This document shows, in pieces, positions 34,985 to 43,104 of a stretch of 64,000 nucleotides of DNA. The position numbers and the translations under genes are program-made. Numbering within the stretch: position 1 is the first letter of the stretch; every line of letters starts with the position of its first letter. The notes under the pieces were generated by a model. The model saw only the letters and a list, made by a program, of their open reading frames with translations. It ran no database searches and was not told the DNA's origin. The DNA lies in assembly GCF_004784465.1 (NCBI RefSeq), contig NZ_SRRU01000005.1, positions 248,001 through 312,000 on the forward strand, written 5' to 3'. This DNA is from Streptomyces griseoluteus (GTDB taxonomy: Bacteria > Actinomycetota > Actinomycetes > Streptomycetales > Streptomycetaceae).

Positions 34985-35845
34985 TCAGGGTGTCCCCAAG
35001 TCACTCAGGAAGCCGTCCAGTACCCCCTGCCAGGCCGTCGGCTGGTCGTAGTGGGGGACGTGGCCCGCGTCGGGGATCTCGGCGTAGTGGCCGTCCGGGA
35101 GGACGCGGACCATTTCCTGGGCCTCGGCTCGGCCGAGTTCGCCGTCGAGGCCGCGGACGACGAGGGTGGGGCAGCGGACCTGGGTGAGTTCGTCCCAGTG
35201 GGCGTCGTGGACCCAGGTCTCGCGGGTGCGGAGCATGCGGTCGGGGTCGAAGAGGGGGCGCCAGCCGTCGGCGGACTCGTGCATGACCTCGGCGTAGAAG
35301 GCACCGCGCGCGGGGTCGGGACGTTCGAGGCGGGGATCGTCCTCGGCGAACCAGCGCCGGACGTCGGCGAGGGTGGCGAACGGCAGCGGCCAGGAGCGGA
35401 ACCAGTCGGCCCACTCGGTCTGCGAGGCGGCGCCCAGCGCGGAGGCCCGCATGTCGCAGATGACGAGGCCGCGCACCAGGTCCGGACGGCGGGCGGCCAA
35501 CTGCCAGGCGGTGAGCGCGCCCATCGCGTGGCCGACGAGGACGGCGGGGGCGAGGGCGAGCTGCTCCAGCGCGGCCTCGGCGTCCTCGACGTAGGCCTCG
35601 CGGGTGCAGGCTTCCAAGGGCGGCTGCGCGCTCTGCCCGTGCCCGCGCTGGTCGAGCGCGACCGCGCGGTACCGCCCGGCGAGCCCGCGCGCGGTGGACG
35701 CCCAGTGCGCGGCGCGCCCCATCAGCCCGTGGAGGAGTAAGACGCCCCGCGCGCCGGGCCCGGTCCCCTCCTTGGGCGGGTCCGCGAACTCCCACGCGGC
35801 CAGCCGCACCCCGCCCGCTCCTGTGACCTCGATACGTCGTGCCAT
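34985..35845 (-). CDS. Alpha/beta-hydrolase fold protein with Ala at the nucleophile position
   Basis: A 286-residue alpha/beta-hydrolase. Oxyanion region LLLHGLMGRAAHW (~36-48), DQRGHGQS (~65-72) and the late GHVPHYDQP with the catalytic-type histidine are present. The nucleophile elbow reads VGHAMGAL at residues 104-111, where active enzymes have GHSMG, so the serine is alanine (codon GCG at 35525-35527). The histidine and an acidic residue remain. The protein may bind a ligand without hydrolysing it or use different chemistry. Start ATG 35845. It is transcribed leftward after a long gap downstream of dmdR1. Confidence 0.8.
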   Translation of the reverse strand: MARRIEVTGAGGVRLAAWEFADPPKEGTGPGARGVLLLHGLMGRAAHWASTARGLAGRYRAVALDQRGHGQSAQPPLEACTREAYVEDAEAALEQLALAPAVLVGHAMGALTAWQLAARRPDLVRGLVICDMRASALGAASQTEWADWFRSWPLPFATLADVRRWFAEDDPRLERPDPARGAFYAEVMHESADGWRPLFDPDRMLRTRETWVHDAHWDELTQVRCPTLVVRGLDGELGRAEAQEMVRVLPDGHYAEIPDAGHVPHYDQPTAWQGVLDGFLSDLGTP

Positions 35846-36121
35846 AGACCTGGCACCCCCCAGCTCCGCCTGCTTCGTACCGTTGTACTGCCGCTGTCGC
35901 TGTCGTGTGTTTCGCCTGGTGCTGCCGTCGCAGATTATCGAAAACTCATTCGACACGGGCGTTCGCTCCGCCAACACCCCTCGTTCGAGTGACACCGTAA
36001 GAGGAATGATCGCCCCCGCCGAGGGGATCTTCTCTGGCGTGGGGGGCGGACCGCTCGGGGAAAAACGGTCCGGAGGGACTGACCCTGGGAGCTCGGGGCT
36101 CCGGGTCGGTACCGGGGAGGT
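35846..36121. other. Gap between hydrolase and dmdR1 genes
   Basis: This gap carries the hydrolase promoter. It has a local low-GC patch (about 35930-36005) suited to promoter melting, but no clear -35/-10 pair. No gene is supported. Any + strand frame here would run antisense through dmdR1. Confidence 0.4.
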
Positions 36122-36154
36122 GAGGCCCCGGCGCCGCGGCGGCGCCGGGGCCTC
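36122..36154. terminator. Terminator of dmdR1
   Basis: GAGGCCCCGGCGCC (36122-36135) pairs perfectly with GGCGCCGGGGCCTC (36141-36154), with a five-base loop. It sits immediately past the dmdR1 stop codon. Confidence 0.75.
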
Positions 36155-36161
36155 CTCACGG

Positions 36162-36854
36162 TCAGCGCTTGGCGACGAAGACGTGGGAGGCGACGTCGGA
36201 GGCCAGCTCGGCCGCCTCACCGCCGCTGCCCACCAGCACGCCACCCGCCGACTCGGTCACGCTCACCACCGAGCCGGGCTGCACACCCGCCCGCCGCAGC
36301 GTGTACATGAGCTGGGCGTCGGTCTGGATCGGCTCCCCGATCCGGCGCACCACGACCGTCTTGCCGTCCGAGCCGGGGTCCAGCTCCGCGAGCGAGACCA
36401 TGCCCTCGTCCAGGAACGGGTCGGCGCCGTCCTTCTCGCCCAGTTCCTCCAGACCCGGGATGGGGTTGCCGTAGGGCGACTCGGTGGGGTGGCGCAGCAG
36501 CTCCAGCACGCGGCGCTCCACCGCCTCGCTCATCACGTGCTCCCAGCGGCACGCCTCCGCGTGCACCTGCTCCCACTCCAGCCCGATCACGTCCACGAGC
36601 AGACACTCGGCGAGCCGGTGCTTGCGCATCACGCGCGTGGCCAGCCTGCGGCCCTCGTCGGTCAGCTCCAGATGGCGATCGCTGGCCACGGACACCAGTC
36701 CGTCCCGCTCCATGCGCGCCACCGTCTGACTGACGGTCGGCCCGCTCTGGTCGAGCCGTTCCGCGATGCGGGCGCGCATGGGGACGACGCCTTCCTCTTC
36801 CAGTTCGAGGATGGTGCGGAGATACATCTCCGTGGTGTCGATCAGTCCGGACAT
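36162..36854 (-). CDS. dmdR1: DmdR1, DtxR/IdeR-type iron-dependent repressor
   Basis: A 230-residue metalloregulator. N-terminal winged helix (~5-70, with RIAERLDQSGPTVSQTVARM), dimerisation domain (~75-140) and a C-terminal SH3-like domain (~155-230). All ligands known from DtxR are at the same positions: Met10, Cys102, Glu105, His106 for one metal site and His79, Glu83, His98 for the other. With Fe(II) it should repress siderophore and iron-uptake genes. The length and residues match DmdR1 of S. coelicolor and amycolatopsis-type homologues. It diverges from the SIS-protein gene and has a strong terminator. Confidence 0.93.
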   Translation of the reverse strand: MSGLIDTTEMYLRTILELEEEGVVPMRARIAERLDQSGPTVSQTVARMERDGLVSVASDRHLELTDEGRRLATRVMRKHRLAECLLVDVIGLEWEQVHAEACRWEHVMSEAVERRVLELLRHPTESPYGNPIPGLEELGEKDGADPFLDEGMVSLAELDPGSDGKTVVVRRIGEPIQTDAQLMYTLRRAGVQPGSVVSVTESAGGVLVGSGGEAAELASDVASHVFVAKR

Positions 36855-37068
36855 ACGTGCCCCTCGATTACTTTGCCGAAGAGCTCACCGCTCCCGGCGC
36901 GTGCGCTGGCCCAGAATCAATTCTGCCGGATACCACCGACAATCGTGCCGCGCCGGCGAAACAGCGGGAACCGGCCGCGCCTCGGCCGGGAAGCGCGGGC
37001 CGTATTGACACCGCGCTGGTCCGGACCGCACGGTGATCCGCGACATCGAGGCGCGAAGGGGCACCCGC

Positions 37069-37824
37069 ATGAGCGACGGCACGCCGGCCGACCGGTTCCT
37101 GGACGCGGCGATCGGCCTGCTGCGGCGGGTGCGCGAGGAGGAGGCCGGGGCCATCGCCGCCGCCGGGACCCTGCTCGCGGACACGGTCGAGTCGGGCGGA
37201 CGGCTCTTCGCCTTCGGCGCCGGACACTCCTCGCTCCCCGCGCAGGACGTCGTCTACCGCGCGGGCGGCCTCGCCCTGATGAACCTGCTCGCCGTGCCGG
37301 GCGTGGTCGGCATCGACGTCAGCCCGGCTGTCCTCGGCTCCGCCCTGGAGCGGGTGGACGGCCTCGCCTCCGCCGTGCTGGACAGTTCACCGCTGCGCGA
37401 CGGCGACGCCCTGGTGATCATCTCCCTGTCCGGCCGCAACGCGCTGCCGGTGGAGATGGCCCGGCACGCGCGCGCCCTGGGCATCAAGGTCATCGGCGTC
37501 ACCTCGGTCGCCTACGCCACCGGTACCGCCTCCCGGCACTCCTCGGGCACGTTCCTGAAGGACCACTGCGACCTCGTACTGGACTCCAAGATCGCGGTCG
37601 GGGACGCCGAGCTGACCCTCGACACCGTCCCGGCGCCCTTCGCGCCCGCCTCCACGGTGGTCACCTCGGCCCTGATGCAGTCCATGGTCGCGACGGCGGC
37701 GGCCGCTCTGGCCGACCGGGGCGTGGAGCCCCCGCTGCTGCGGTCGGGGAACGTGGACGGCGGGCACGACTGGAACGCCCGGATCATGGAGAAGTACGGC
37801 GACCGGATCTACTACCACCACTAG
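37069..37824 (+). CDS. SIS-domain sugar-phosphate protein (UPF0309-like)
   Basis: A 251-residue SIS-fold protein. It has the phosphosugar-binding signatures FAFGAGHSSLPAQDVVYRAGG (first 20 residues given here as the block from FAFG) and DALVIISLSGRNALPVEMA, the latter being the serine-rich phosphate loop. Members isomerise or sense sugar phosphates; the UPF0309 group is uncharacterised. The ATG at 37069 (MSDGTPADRF) gives family length. The stop codon TAG at 37822-37824 lies within the left end of the adjacent MITE. Confidence 0.82.
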   Translation: MSDGTPADRFLDAAIGLLRRVREEEAGAIAAAGTLLADTVESGGRLFAFGAGHSSLPAQDVVYRAGGLALMNLLAVPGVVGIDVSPAVLGSALERVDGLASAVLDSSPLRDGDALVIISLSGRNALPVEMARHARALGIKVIGVTSVAYATGTASRHSSGTFLKDHCDLVLDSKIAVGDAELTLDTVPAPFAPASTVVTSALMQSMVATAAAALADRGVEPPLLRSGNVDGGHDWNARIMEKYGDRIYYHH

Positions 37825-37986
37825 GGCCTCTCGTTTGGATCTTGCCGGGCTCGCGGGCCCTGGCACCGCGCCTCGCGGCGTTGTCGTCGGTTGCCATGGC
37901 TCCGCCATGTCGCCCTCCTCCGCCTTGCGATGCACGGCACCAGACCCCGCTCCCTGATCCGGCCTGATCCAAACGAAAGACCCTAG
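37821..37986. mobile_element. MITE-like element, copy 2 (166 bp)
   Basis: It has ends CTAGGGCCTCTCGTTTGGAT (from 37821) and ATCCAAACGAAAGACCCTAG (to 37986), inverted repeats matching at 19 of 21 bases when one more base is included, each starting or ending in CTAG. The interior matches copy 1 at 9566-9731 in the opposite orientation, with internal palindromic blocks and no coding capacity. The left end overlaps the stop codon of the SIS gene. Confidence 0.8.
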
Positions 37987-38015
37987 ACCGCCGTCCCTCT
38001 GCCGCCGTCGGCGGT

Positions 38016-39428
38016 TCAGACCTGCCCGGCGCCCCGAACCGTGTCCGCCAGGTCCAGCGCCGCCGCGATGCGCGCGGCCACCTCTTCCGCGTACGTCGTG
38101 TCCGTGCGGTCGAAGCCGTCGCGGGACGTGCCGCGCAGGAAGGTCAGCACGCCCAGGGTCCGCCCCCGGCTGCGCAGCGGGGTGCACAGCGCGTGGGCGG
38201 TGTCGGCGGGCCAGTGCCGGGTGCGGGCCCACTCCCGCGAGCGCTCGGCCGGTACCCCGTTCACATCGGCGCGCACCGTGCCGCCCCGTTCGGTGCACCG
38301 GGGTGCCGGGTGGTCCGGGGCGTAGCGCACGGGCAGCCCGGTGTGGACGTCGGCGCCCGGTGTCCCGGCGGGCGTGGCGGCGAGCCGCTCCAGCCGTACG
38401 GTCTCCCCGCGCGAGTCCGTCAGCCGGTCCAGCAGGGCGTGGTCGGCGAAGCCGGCGAGGGCGAACTCCAGGTGGACGACGGCCGCCTCGGCGGGGTCCT
38501 CGCACTCGGCGGCGGCGCGGGCCGCGCGGTGCAGCTGGTTGCCGCGGAACCGCAGCAGGGACGCCTCGCGCTCCCCCAGCCGGGCCTCGGTGACGTCCTG
38601 GAAGAGCCAGCCGACCCCGAGCGGCACCGGTTCCTGCCCCAGCGGAGAGGCCAGCCGGACGAACCCGCTGCGCCAGCAGCGCCGCCGTTCCCCCTCGGCC
38701 GTGCGTACCGTCACCCACAGCTCGATCGGGCCGGGCGGGGCGCCCTCGGCCAGCACATGGGTGAGCGCGTTCTCCAGCTCCTCCACCCCCTGGGCGAGGA
38801 GTTCGCCGAGCGGCCGCCCGAGCGCGGCGGACCGGCCGACGCCCAGGGCCCGCGCGGCGTGCGCGTTGACGACGGCCGGTCGCAGGTCGGCGTCGATGAG
38901 GACGACTCCCCAGGACGCGTCCTCGAACAGGGCCTCGCTCAGCGCGATGGACCGCTCCAGGTCGATCTGGGTGTGCACCTCGCTGAACGCGCAGTACAGG
39001 CCCGCCGGGCGGCCGTCCGGGCCGCGTACGGCCGCCGACTGGGTGCGCACCAGGACCCGGCGGCCGTCCTTGGTGACGAGGGCGAACTCGTGGACCTGGC
39101 GGCCGGGGGCGCGCATCGCGGACCGCAGCCGCTCGCGCACCTCCGCGTCGTCGGCGCTGCGCACCGCCCAGCCGGCGAAACCGGGCCGGCCGACCGCCTC
39201 GGCGGCGCTCCAGCCGAGGATGCGCTCGGCCTCGCGGTTCCAGTGGGTGACGGTGCCGTCCGCGTCGAAGGCGCACAGGGCGGCGTCCATGCCGTCCAGC
39301 AAGGCGTTGAGCAGGTCGGCGCCGCCCGGTTCCTCCGGTCCCAGCTCGTCGGTGGTCCCACTGCGCCGGGAAGCACTCACCCTGGTCCCCCTTGCACGAT
39401 CCGTCCGGCTGACGGCGTCGATGGTCAT
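38016..39428 (-). CDS. PAS/GAF sensory protein without output domain
   Basis: A 470-residue soluble protein. Residues ~40-155 form a PAS domain (CAFDADGTVTHWNREAERIL, then GWSAAEAVGRPGFAGW), ~165-290 a second PAS (VVLIDADLRPAVVNAHAARA, then GWLFQDVTEARLGERE), and ~300-465 a GAF-like domain ending TYAEEVAARIAAALDLADTV. No kinase, cyclase or phosphatase domain follows. PP2C phosphatases and related proteins in Streptomyces often begin this way, so this may be a truncated or stand-alone sensor acting by protein contact. The ligand is unknown. Confidence 0.78.
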   Translation of the reverse strand: MTIDAVSRTDRARGTRVSASRRSGTTDELGPEEPGGADLLNALLDGMDAALCAFDADGTVTHWNREAERILGWSAAEAVGRPGFAGWAVRSADDAEVRERLRSAMRAPGRQVHEFALVTKDGRRVLVRTQSAAVRGPDGRPAGLYCAFSEVHTQIDLERSIALSEALFEDASWGVVLIDADLRPAVVNAHAARALGVGRSAALGRPLGELLAQGVEELENALTHVLAEGAPPGPIELWVTVRTAEGERRRCWRSGFVRLASPLGQEPVPLGVGWLFQDVTEARLGEREASLLRFRGNQLHRAARAAAECEDPAEAAVVHLEFALAGFADHALLDRLTDSRGETVRLERLAATPAGTPGADVHTGLPVRYAPDHPAPRCTERGGTVRADVNGVPAERSREWARTRHWPADTAHALCTPLRSRGRTLGVLTFLRGTSRDGFDRTDTTYAEEVAARIAAALDLADTVRGAGQV

Positions 39429-39488
39429 TCAACTCGACCGTGACCCAGCCCACACGCCGTTCCGCCAGATTGCGGCGGTGAAAATCAC

Positions 39489-39518
39489 TTGAACCTCCGG
39501 TGCCCGGTTTTTTAGGCT
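39489..39518 (+). promoter_or_regulatory. Promoter of small 12-codon transcription unit
   Basis: TTGAAC (39489-39494) and TAGGCT (39513-39518) are separated by 18 bases, a good housekeeping-type promoter, 13 bases upstream of an AAGGGAGGTG ribosome site. Confidence 0.55.
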
Positions 39519-39549
39519 GGCGGCACACGGAAGGGAGGTGGTTCGGCAG

Positions 39550-39588
39550 ATGTATGGAAACCGGACGCGTGAGGTGGCTGCGGGCTAG
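39550..39588 (+). CDS. Very short translated ORF (12 aa) with strong ribosome site
   Basis: ATG 39550 follows AAGGGAGGTG (39531-39540) by nine bases and opens the peptide MYGNRTREVAAG before TAG. A recognisable promoter lies upstream, and about 80 bases after the stop codon the sequence folds into large hairpins. The unit lies between a divergent PAS/GAF gene and a convergent pdxH and has no other gene. It may be a leader-type or small-RNA transcript. I do not recognise it. Confidence 0.5.
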   Translation: MYGNRTREVAAG

Positions 39589-39669
39589 CGGCCCGTCACC
39601 ACACCGAGTGCGGTGCCGGACCAGTACGTGATCCAAGCGTGCGGCCGGCCCAATCCCAGGCAGTCACCC

Positions 39670-39740
39670 GACCCGCGAGTTCGCCGGCACGTCCGGCCGG
39701 CTCCCCCGCCGCACGGCGGAGGAACCAGAACTCGCGGGTC
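39670..39740. terminator. Large stem-loop (13-bp perfect arms)
   Basis: GACCCGCGAGTTC (39670-39682) pairs with GAACTCGCGGGTC (39728-39740), with a 45-base loop that contains an inner hairpin. Together with the next hairpin it separates the small transcript from convergent pdxH. Confidence 0.6.
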
Positions 39741-39750
39741 GTTCCGTGTT

Positions 39751-39778
39751 CACGGGCCCTCGCGGTTCACGGGCCCGT
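39751..39778. terminator. Second hairpin, 9-bp arms
   Basis: CACGGGCCC (from 39751) pairs with GGGCCCGTG (to about 39779) around a short loop, just past the pdxH stop codon. It is a likely pdxH terminator. Confidence 0.6.
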
Positions 39779-39784
39779 GCGCTC

Positions 39785-40477
39785 TCAAGGGCTCAGCCGT
39801 TCGGTCGCCCAGGAACCGTCCGGCAGGGCGGTGTACCGAAGCCGGTCGTGCAACCGGTTCTCCCGGCCCTGCCAGAACTCCACCGTCTCCGGCGCGACCC
39901 GGAACCCGCCCCAGCTCTCCGGCACCGGCACCTCCTTGCCCTCCGGGTACCGGGCGGCGAGTCCGGCGTAGGCGTCGTCCAGCACCTCGCGGGAGCCGAT
40001 CACCGTGGACTGGGCGCTGGCCCAGGCTCCGAGCTGCGAGCCGTGCGGGCGGCTGCGGAAGTAGGCGGCGGTCTCCTCGCGGCTGGTGCGCCGGGCCACC
40101 CCGCAGACGATCACCTGGCGGGCGATGGGGTGCCAGGGGAAGAGCAGCGAGATGTACGGGTCACCGGCGAGGTCGCGGGCCTTGCGGGAGCCGTAGTTGG
40201 TGTAGAAGACGAAGCCGTCGCCGTCGTAGCCCTTCATCAGGACCGTGCGGGAGCTGGGGCGGCCGGTGGGGTCGACGGTCGAGACGACCATGGCGTTGGG
40301 CTCGTAGAGCGTGCCGAGGACGGAGGCGCGGGCCGCGTCCTTGAACCAGTGGGCGAACTGGTCCATCGGGTGCGCGGCGAGTTCCTCCATGCCGAGACCG
40401 TGCGCCCGGTACTGCTCGCGCATGAACGCGGGGTCCACGGCCGGGTCGGGCTTCGGGGTGAGATCGCGGTCGGTCAC
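39785..40477 (-). CDS. pdxH: Pyridoxamine 5'-phosphate oxidase PdxH
   Basis: A 230-residue FMN enzyme. It has the classical PdxH blocks: ATG-proximal [15 protein letters not shown], then [52 protein letters not shown], and the C-terminal [19 protein letters not shown] with RLRY. It oxidises pyridoxine or pyridoxamine phosphate to PLP. Start GTG 40477; a -10-like CAGGAT lies six bases upstream on the minus strand (40484-40489), implying a leaderless transcript. It diverges from the citrate synthase gene. Confidence 0.95.
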   Translation of the reverse strand: MTDRDLTPKPDPAVDPAFMREQYRAHGLGMEELAAHPMDQFAHWFKDAARASVLGTLYEPNAMVVSTVDPTGRPSSRTVLMKGYDGDGFVFYTNYGSRKARDLAGDPYISLLFPWHPIARQVIVCGVARRTSREETAAYFRSRPHGSQLGAWASAQSTVIGSREVLDDAYAGLAARYPEGKEVPVPESWGGFRVAPETVEFWQGRENRLHDRLRYTALPDGSWATERLSP

Positions 40478-40494
40478 GCGGTCATCCTGCCGTA

Positions 40495-40549
40495 TGGCAC
40501 TAACGTGGCACTGAGTGCCGCAGGGTCTCCCCAAGCGTGGCACTCAGGG
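40495..40549. promoter_or_regulatory. TGGCACT boxes in the pdxH / citrate synthase gap
   Basis: TGGCACT begins at 40495, 40506 and 40538. The second lies in a perfect palindrome, GGCACTGAGTGCC (40507-40519). These boxes cover the expected -35 position of pdxH and part of the promoter region of the divergent gene, so a shared repressor site is likely. Confidence 0.5.
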
Positions 40550-40646
40550 CTATCGTGCTGTTCCCGCCCCTCGTTCCGGGTGACCCCCGCGCGTATGGGG
40601 CAGTACCGGTGATGACCGCCACCCACCCACACCGAGGAGCCGCCTT

Positions 40647-41747
40647 ATGTCCGCGTTCGTACCCGGACTAGAGGGAGTCGTCGCTTTCGAGACCGAGATC
40701 GCCGAGCCGGACAAGGAGGGCGGGTCGCTCCGCTACCGGGGCGTCGACATCGAGGACCTCGTCGGGCACGTCTCCTTCGGGAATGTGTGGGGGCTGCTGG
40801 TGGACGGCGCCTTCGCGCCGGGCCTGCCGGCGGCCGAGCCGTTCCCGATCCCCGTGCACTCCGGCGACATCCGGGTGGACGTGCAGTCCGCGCTCGCCAT
40901 GCTGGCGCCGGTGTGGGGCCTCAAGCCGCTGCTGGACATCGACGCCGAGCAGGCCCGCGACGACCTCGCCCGCGCCGCCGTCATGGCGCTCTCCTACGTC
41001 GCCCAGTCCGCGCGCGGCCAGGGGCTGCCGATGGTGCCGCAGCGGGAGATCGACAAGGCCCGCACGGTCGTCGAGCGGTTCATGATCCGCTGGCGCGGCG
41101 AGCCCGACCCGAAGCATGTCGCGGCCGTCGACGCGTACTGGACCTCTGCCGCGGAGCACGGCATGAACGCGTCCACCTTCACCGCGCGGGTGATCGCCTC
41201 CACCGGGGCGGATGTCGCTGCCGCGCTGTCCGGGGCGGTGGGTGCGATGTCGGGGCCGCTGCACGGGGGTGCCCCCTCGCGCGTGCTGGGGATGATCGAG
41301 GAGATCGAGCGCACCGGTGACGCCGTCGGGTACGTGAAGAAGGCGCTGGACCGGGGCGAGCGGCTCATGGGGTTCGGGCACCGGGTGTACCGGGCCGAGG
41401 ACCCTCGGGCGCGGGTGCTGCGGCGGACGGCGCGTGAACTGGGCGCTCCGCGGTTCGAGATCGCCGAGGCGCTGGAGAAGGCCGCGCTGGAGGAATTGCA
41501 CAATCGGCGGCCGGATCGCGTGCTGGCCACCAACGTGGAGTTCTGGGCGGCCATTATGCTCGACTTCGCCGAAGTTCCCTCGCACATGTTCACTTCCATG
41601 TTCACGTGTGCGCGTACTGCCGGATGGTCGGCGCATATTCTTGAGCAGAAGCGCACGGGGCGACTGGTGCGGCCTTCTGCGGAGTACGTGGGGCCCGGGA
41701 CTCGGAAGCCTTCTGATATTTCCGGGTTCGAGAACATCGCCCACTGA
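40647..41747 (+). CDS. Citrate synthase-family enzyme (short type, citrate synthase 2)
   Basis: A 366-residue citrate synthase. Catalytic-region motifs are SGPLHGGAPSRVLGMIEEI with the catalytic histidine, then MGFGHRVYRAEDPRARVLR with the second histidine, and an aspartate in the EFWAAIMLDFAEVP segment. The length fits the short type II group, which includes 2-methylcitrate synthases, so acetyl-CoA or propionyl-CoA may be used. ATG 40647 is preceded by GAGGAG. Cytosolic. Confidence 0.88.
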   Translation: MSAFVPGLEGVVAFETEIAEPDKEGGSLRYRGVDIEDLVGHVSFGNVWGLLVDGAFAPGLPAAEPFPIPVHSGDIRVDVQSALAMLAPVWGLKPLLDIDAEQARDDLARAAVMALSYVAQSARGQGLPMVPQREIDKARTVVERFMIRWRGEPDPKHVAAVDAYWTSAAEHGMNASTFTARVIASTGADVAAALSGAVGAMSGPLHGGAPSRVLGMIEEIERTGDAVGYVKKALDRGERLMGFGHRVYRAEDPRARVLRRTARELGAPRFEIAEALEKAALEELHNRRPDRVLATNVEFWAAIMLDFAEVPSHMFTSMFTCARTAGWSAHILEQKRTGRLVRPSAEYVGPGTRKPSDISGFENIAH

Positions 41748-41789
41748 GTGGGGTGACTGGGGCGCGGAGAGCGGCTGATCCGCCGTTGG

Positions 41790-41818
41790 GGCTGGTCGCG
41801 CAGTTCCCCGCGCCCCTT
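41790..41818. repeat. Dispersed Streptomyces repeat, copy 2 (reverse)
   Basis: GGCTGGTCGCGCAGTTCCCC followed by GCGCCCCTT, the reverse complement of the element at 25578-25605, again between convergent genes. Confidence 0.65.
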
Positions 41819-41833
41819 AAAAGCAAAACCCCT

Positions 41834-42862
41834 TCACGCGGGGGTCAGCAGCGAGGCGTGGTGCTTCTCCGCCACCAAGGGGTGCGCTCGGAGTTTGCCC
41901 TTCAATTCGTTGTAGCCGTACTCCGCGAAGAGCGGGTTCGACGGGTCCGTGGATATGCCTCGGGCCTTTTCCGCGTGCGGGAAAGGTACCGGGGTTATTT
42001 TCGCGTCCAGGCTCGGGTTGTAGAAGAAGGGGACCGAGTAGCGTTCCGTGGCTGCGGGCGGGCTCACCACGCGGTGGTTGGTGGCCACCAGGTAGCCGTT
42101 GGTGGCGACTTCCAGGAGCTCACCGAGGTTGACGACGAAGGCGCCGTCCAGGGGCGGGACCTCGTGGAAGTTGCCGTCGGCGCGCTGGACCTGGAGGCCG
42201 CCGACCGTGTCCTGGAGGAGCAGGGTGAGGAAGCCGTAGTCCTTGTGGGCGCCGACGCCCTGGTCGGTGCCGTCGCCCGCGCTGCCGGGGTAGCGCACCA
42301 GCTTGAGGTGCGGGTGGGCGTGGGCGCCGAAGACCGGGTCGTAGAAGCCGGCCGGGGCGCCGATGGCGGTGAGCAGTTCGCGCAGCAGGCGCTGGGCGAC
42401 CGCGCTGAGCCTCTCGATCCAGGCGAGCGCGGCCGTGCGCAGCTCGGGCAGGGCGGCGGGCCACTGGTTGGGGCCCTGGAGCCACCAGTACGGCGGCTCG
42501 CCGGGGCCGGGTACGCGGGCCGGGCGCTCGGCGCCGATGTCGAGCTGGTCGCGCCAGTCGCGGGCGCCGCCGGTGCGCTCGTCTCCGGTGCGGGTGTAGC
42601 CCCTGAAGTGCGGGGAGTTGACGTTGTCCAGGGCGAGCCGGTCGGCCTCGGGCAGCGCGAAGAAGGCCCGCATGGCCGAGGTCAGGGCATCGGTCTCGGC
42701 CTGCGTCACGCCGTGCCCGGTCAGCTGGAAGAAGCCCACGTCATGGGCGGCGCTGTGCAGCCGGGCGTGGAAGAGGGCCCGCTCCTGGGGACCGCGGTCG
42801 GCGGCCGAGAGGTCGATGATCGGGAGCTGGGCGTACGACGGGTCCGTCGTATGAGTCGTCAT
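41834..42862 (-). CDS. 2-oxoglutarate/Fe(II)-dependent dioxygenase, IPNS family
   Basis: A 342-residue non-heme iron enzyme of the isopenicillin N synthase-like family. N-terminal DIOX_N region reads LPIIDLSAADRG. The iron-binding facial triad is visible as GAHKDYGFLTLL (His-x-Asp) and ATNHRVV (distal His), and the oxoglutarate-binding RxS is ERYSVPFF. The substrate is unknown. ATG 42862 is the first plausible start. It is preceded by a cysteine-containing leader-peptide candidate, suggesting attenuation. Confidence 0.88.
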   Translation of the reverse strand: MTTHTTDPSYAQLPIIDLSAADRGPQERALFHARLHSAAHDVGFFQLTGHGVTQAETDALTSAMRAFFALPEADRLALDNVNSPHFRGYTRTGDERTGGARDWRDQLDIGAERPARVPGPGEPPYWWLQGPNQWPAALPELRTAALAWIERLSAVAQRLLRELLTAIGAPAGFYDPVFGAHAHPHLKLVRYPGSAGDGTDQGVGAHKDYGFLTLLLQDTVGGLQVQRADGNFHEVPPLDGAFVVNLGELLEVATNGYLVATNHRVVSPPAATERYSVPFFYNPSLDAKITPVPFPHAEKARGISTDPSNPLFAEYGYNELKGKLRAHPLVAEKHHASLLTPA

Positions 42863-42962
42863 GGTGCGTCCGCGAGGTGTACGGGGCACGGGCAGCCGCG
42901 AGGGGTGTGGCGGCCCCCTGGTGCCGGACGAAGAGAGAAGAAGACGAGAAGAGGGGGCTGGA

Positions 42963-43040
42963 TCAGGCGGAGCGCCGACAGCCCATGCTCGTGACGCGCA
43001 CGTAGTCCACGTGGCGGCGCCGGACGAGCATCGGAAGCAT
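42963..43040 (-). CDS. Putative leader peptide (25 aa) upstream of oxygenase gene
   Basis: A 25-residue frame ends VRRRHVDYVRVTSMGCRRSA. The segment RRHVDxxRVxSxxC is the pattern of short actinobacterial leader peptides placed upstream of sulfur-related and oxidoreductase genes, in which a Cys codon near the end is thought to gauge cysteinyl-tRNA. Here Cys is at residue 21. ATG 43040 or ATG 43031 could start it. Between its stop and the oxygenase start, GCCCCCT and AGGGGGC (42913-42919, 42952-42958) can pair around a purine-rich loop. Confidence 0.6.
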   Translation of the reverse strand: MLPMLVRRRHVDYVRVTSMGCRRSA

Positions 43041-43104
43041 GGGCCCAGAGTACTGCGGGCCTTCGATTTGCTGTGTGACGCGGGTCACGCCCTGGGTTCG
43101 GGGC

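Noticed and set aside
35604..37967. Long + strand open frame running antisense through dmdR1
   Set aside because: High-GC DNA generates such antisense frames. In S. coelicolor an antiparallel gene (adm) overlapping dmdR1 has been reported, but nothing here (ribosome site, codon use, length) singles out an equivalent frame.
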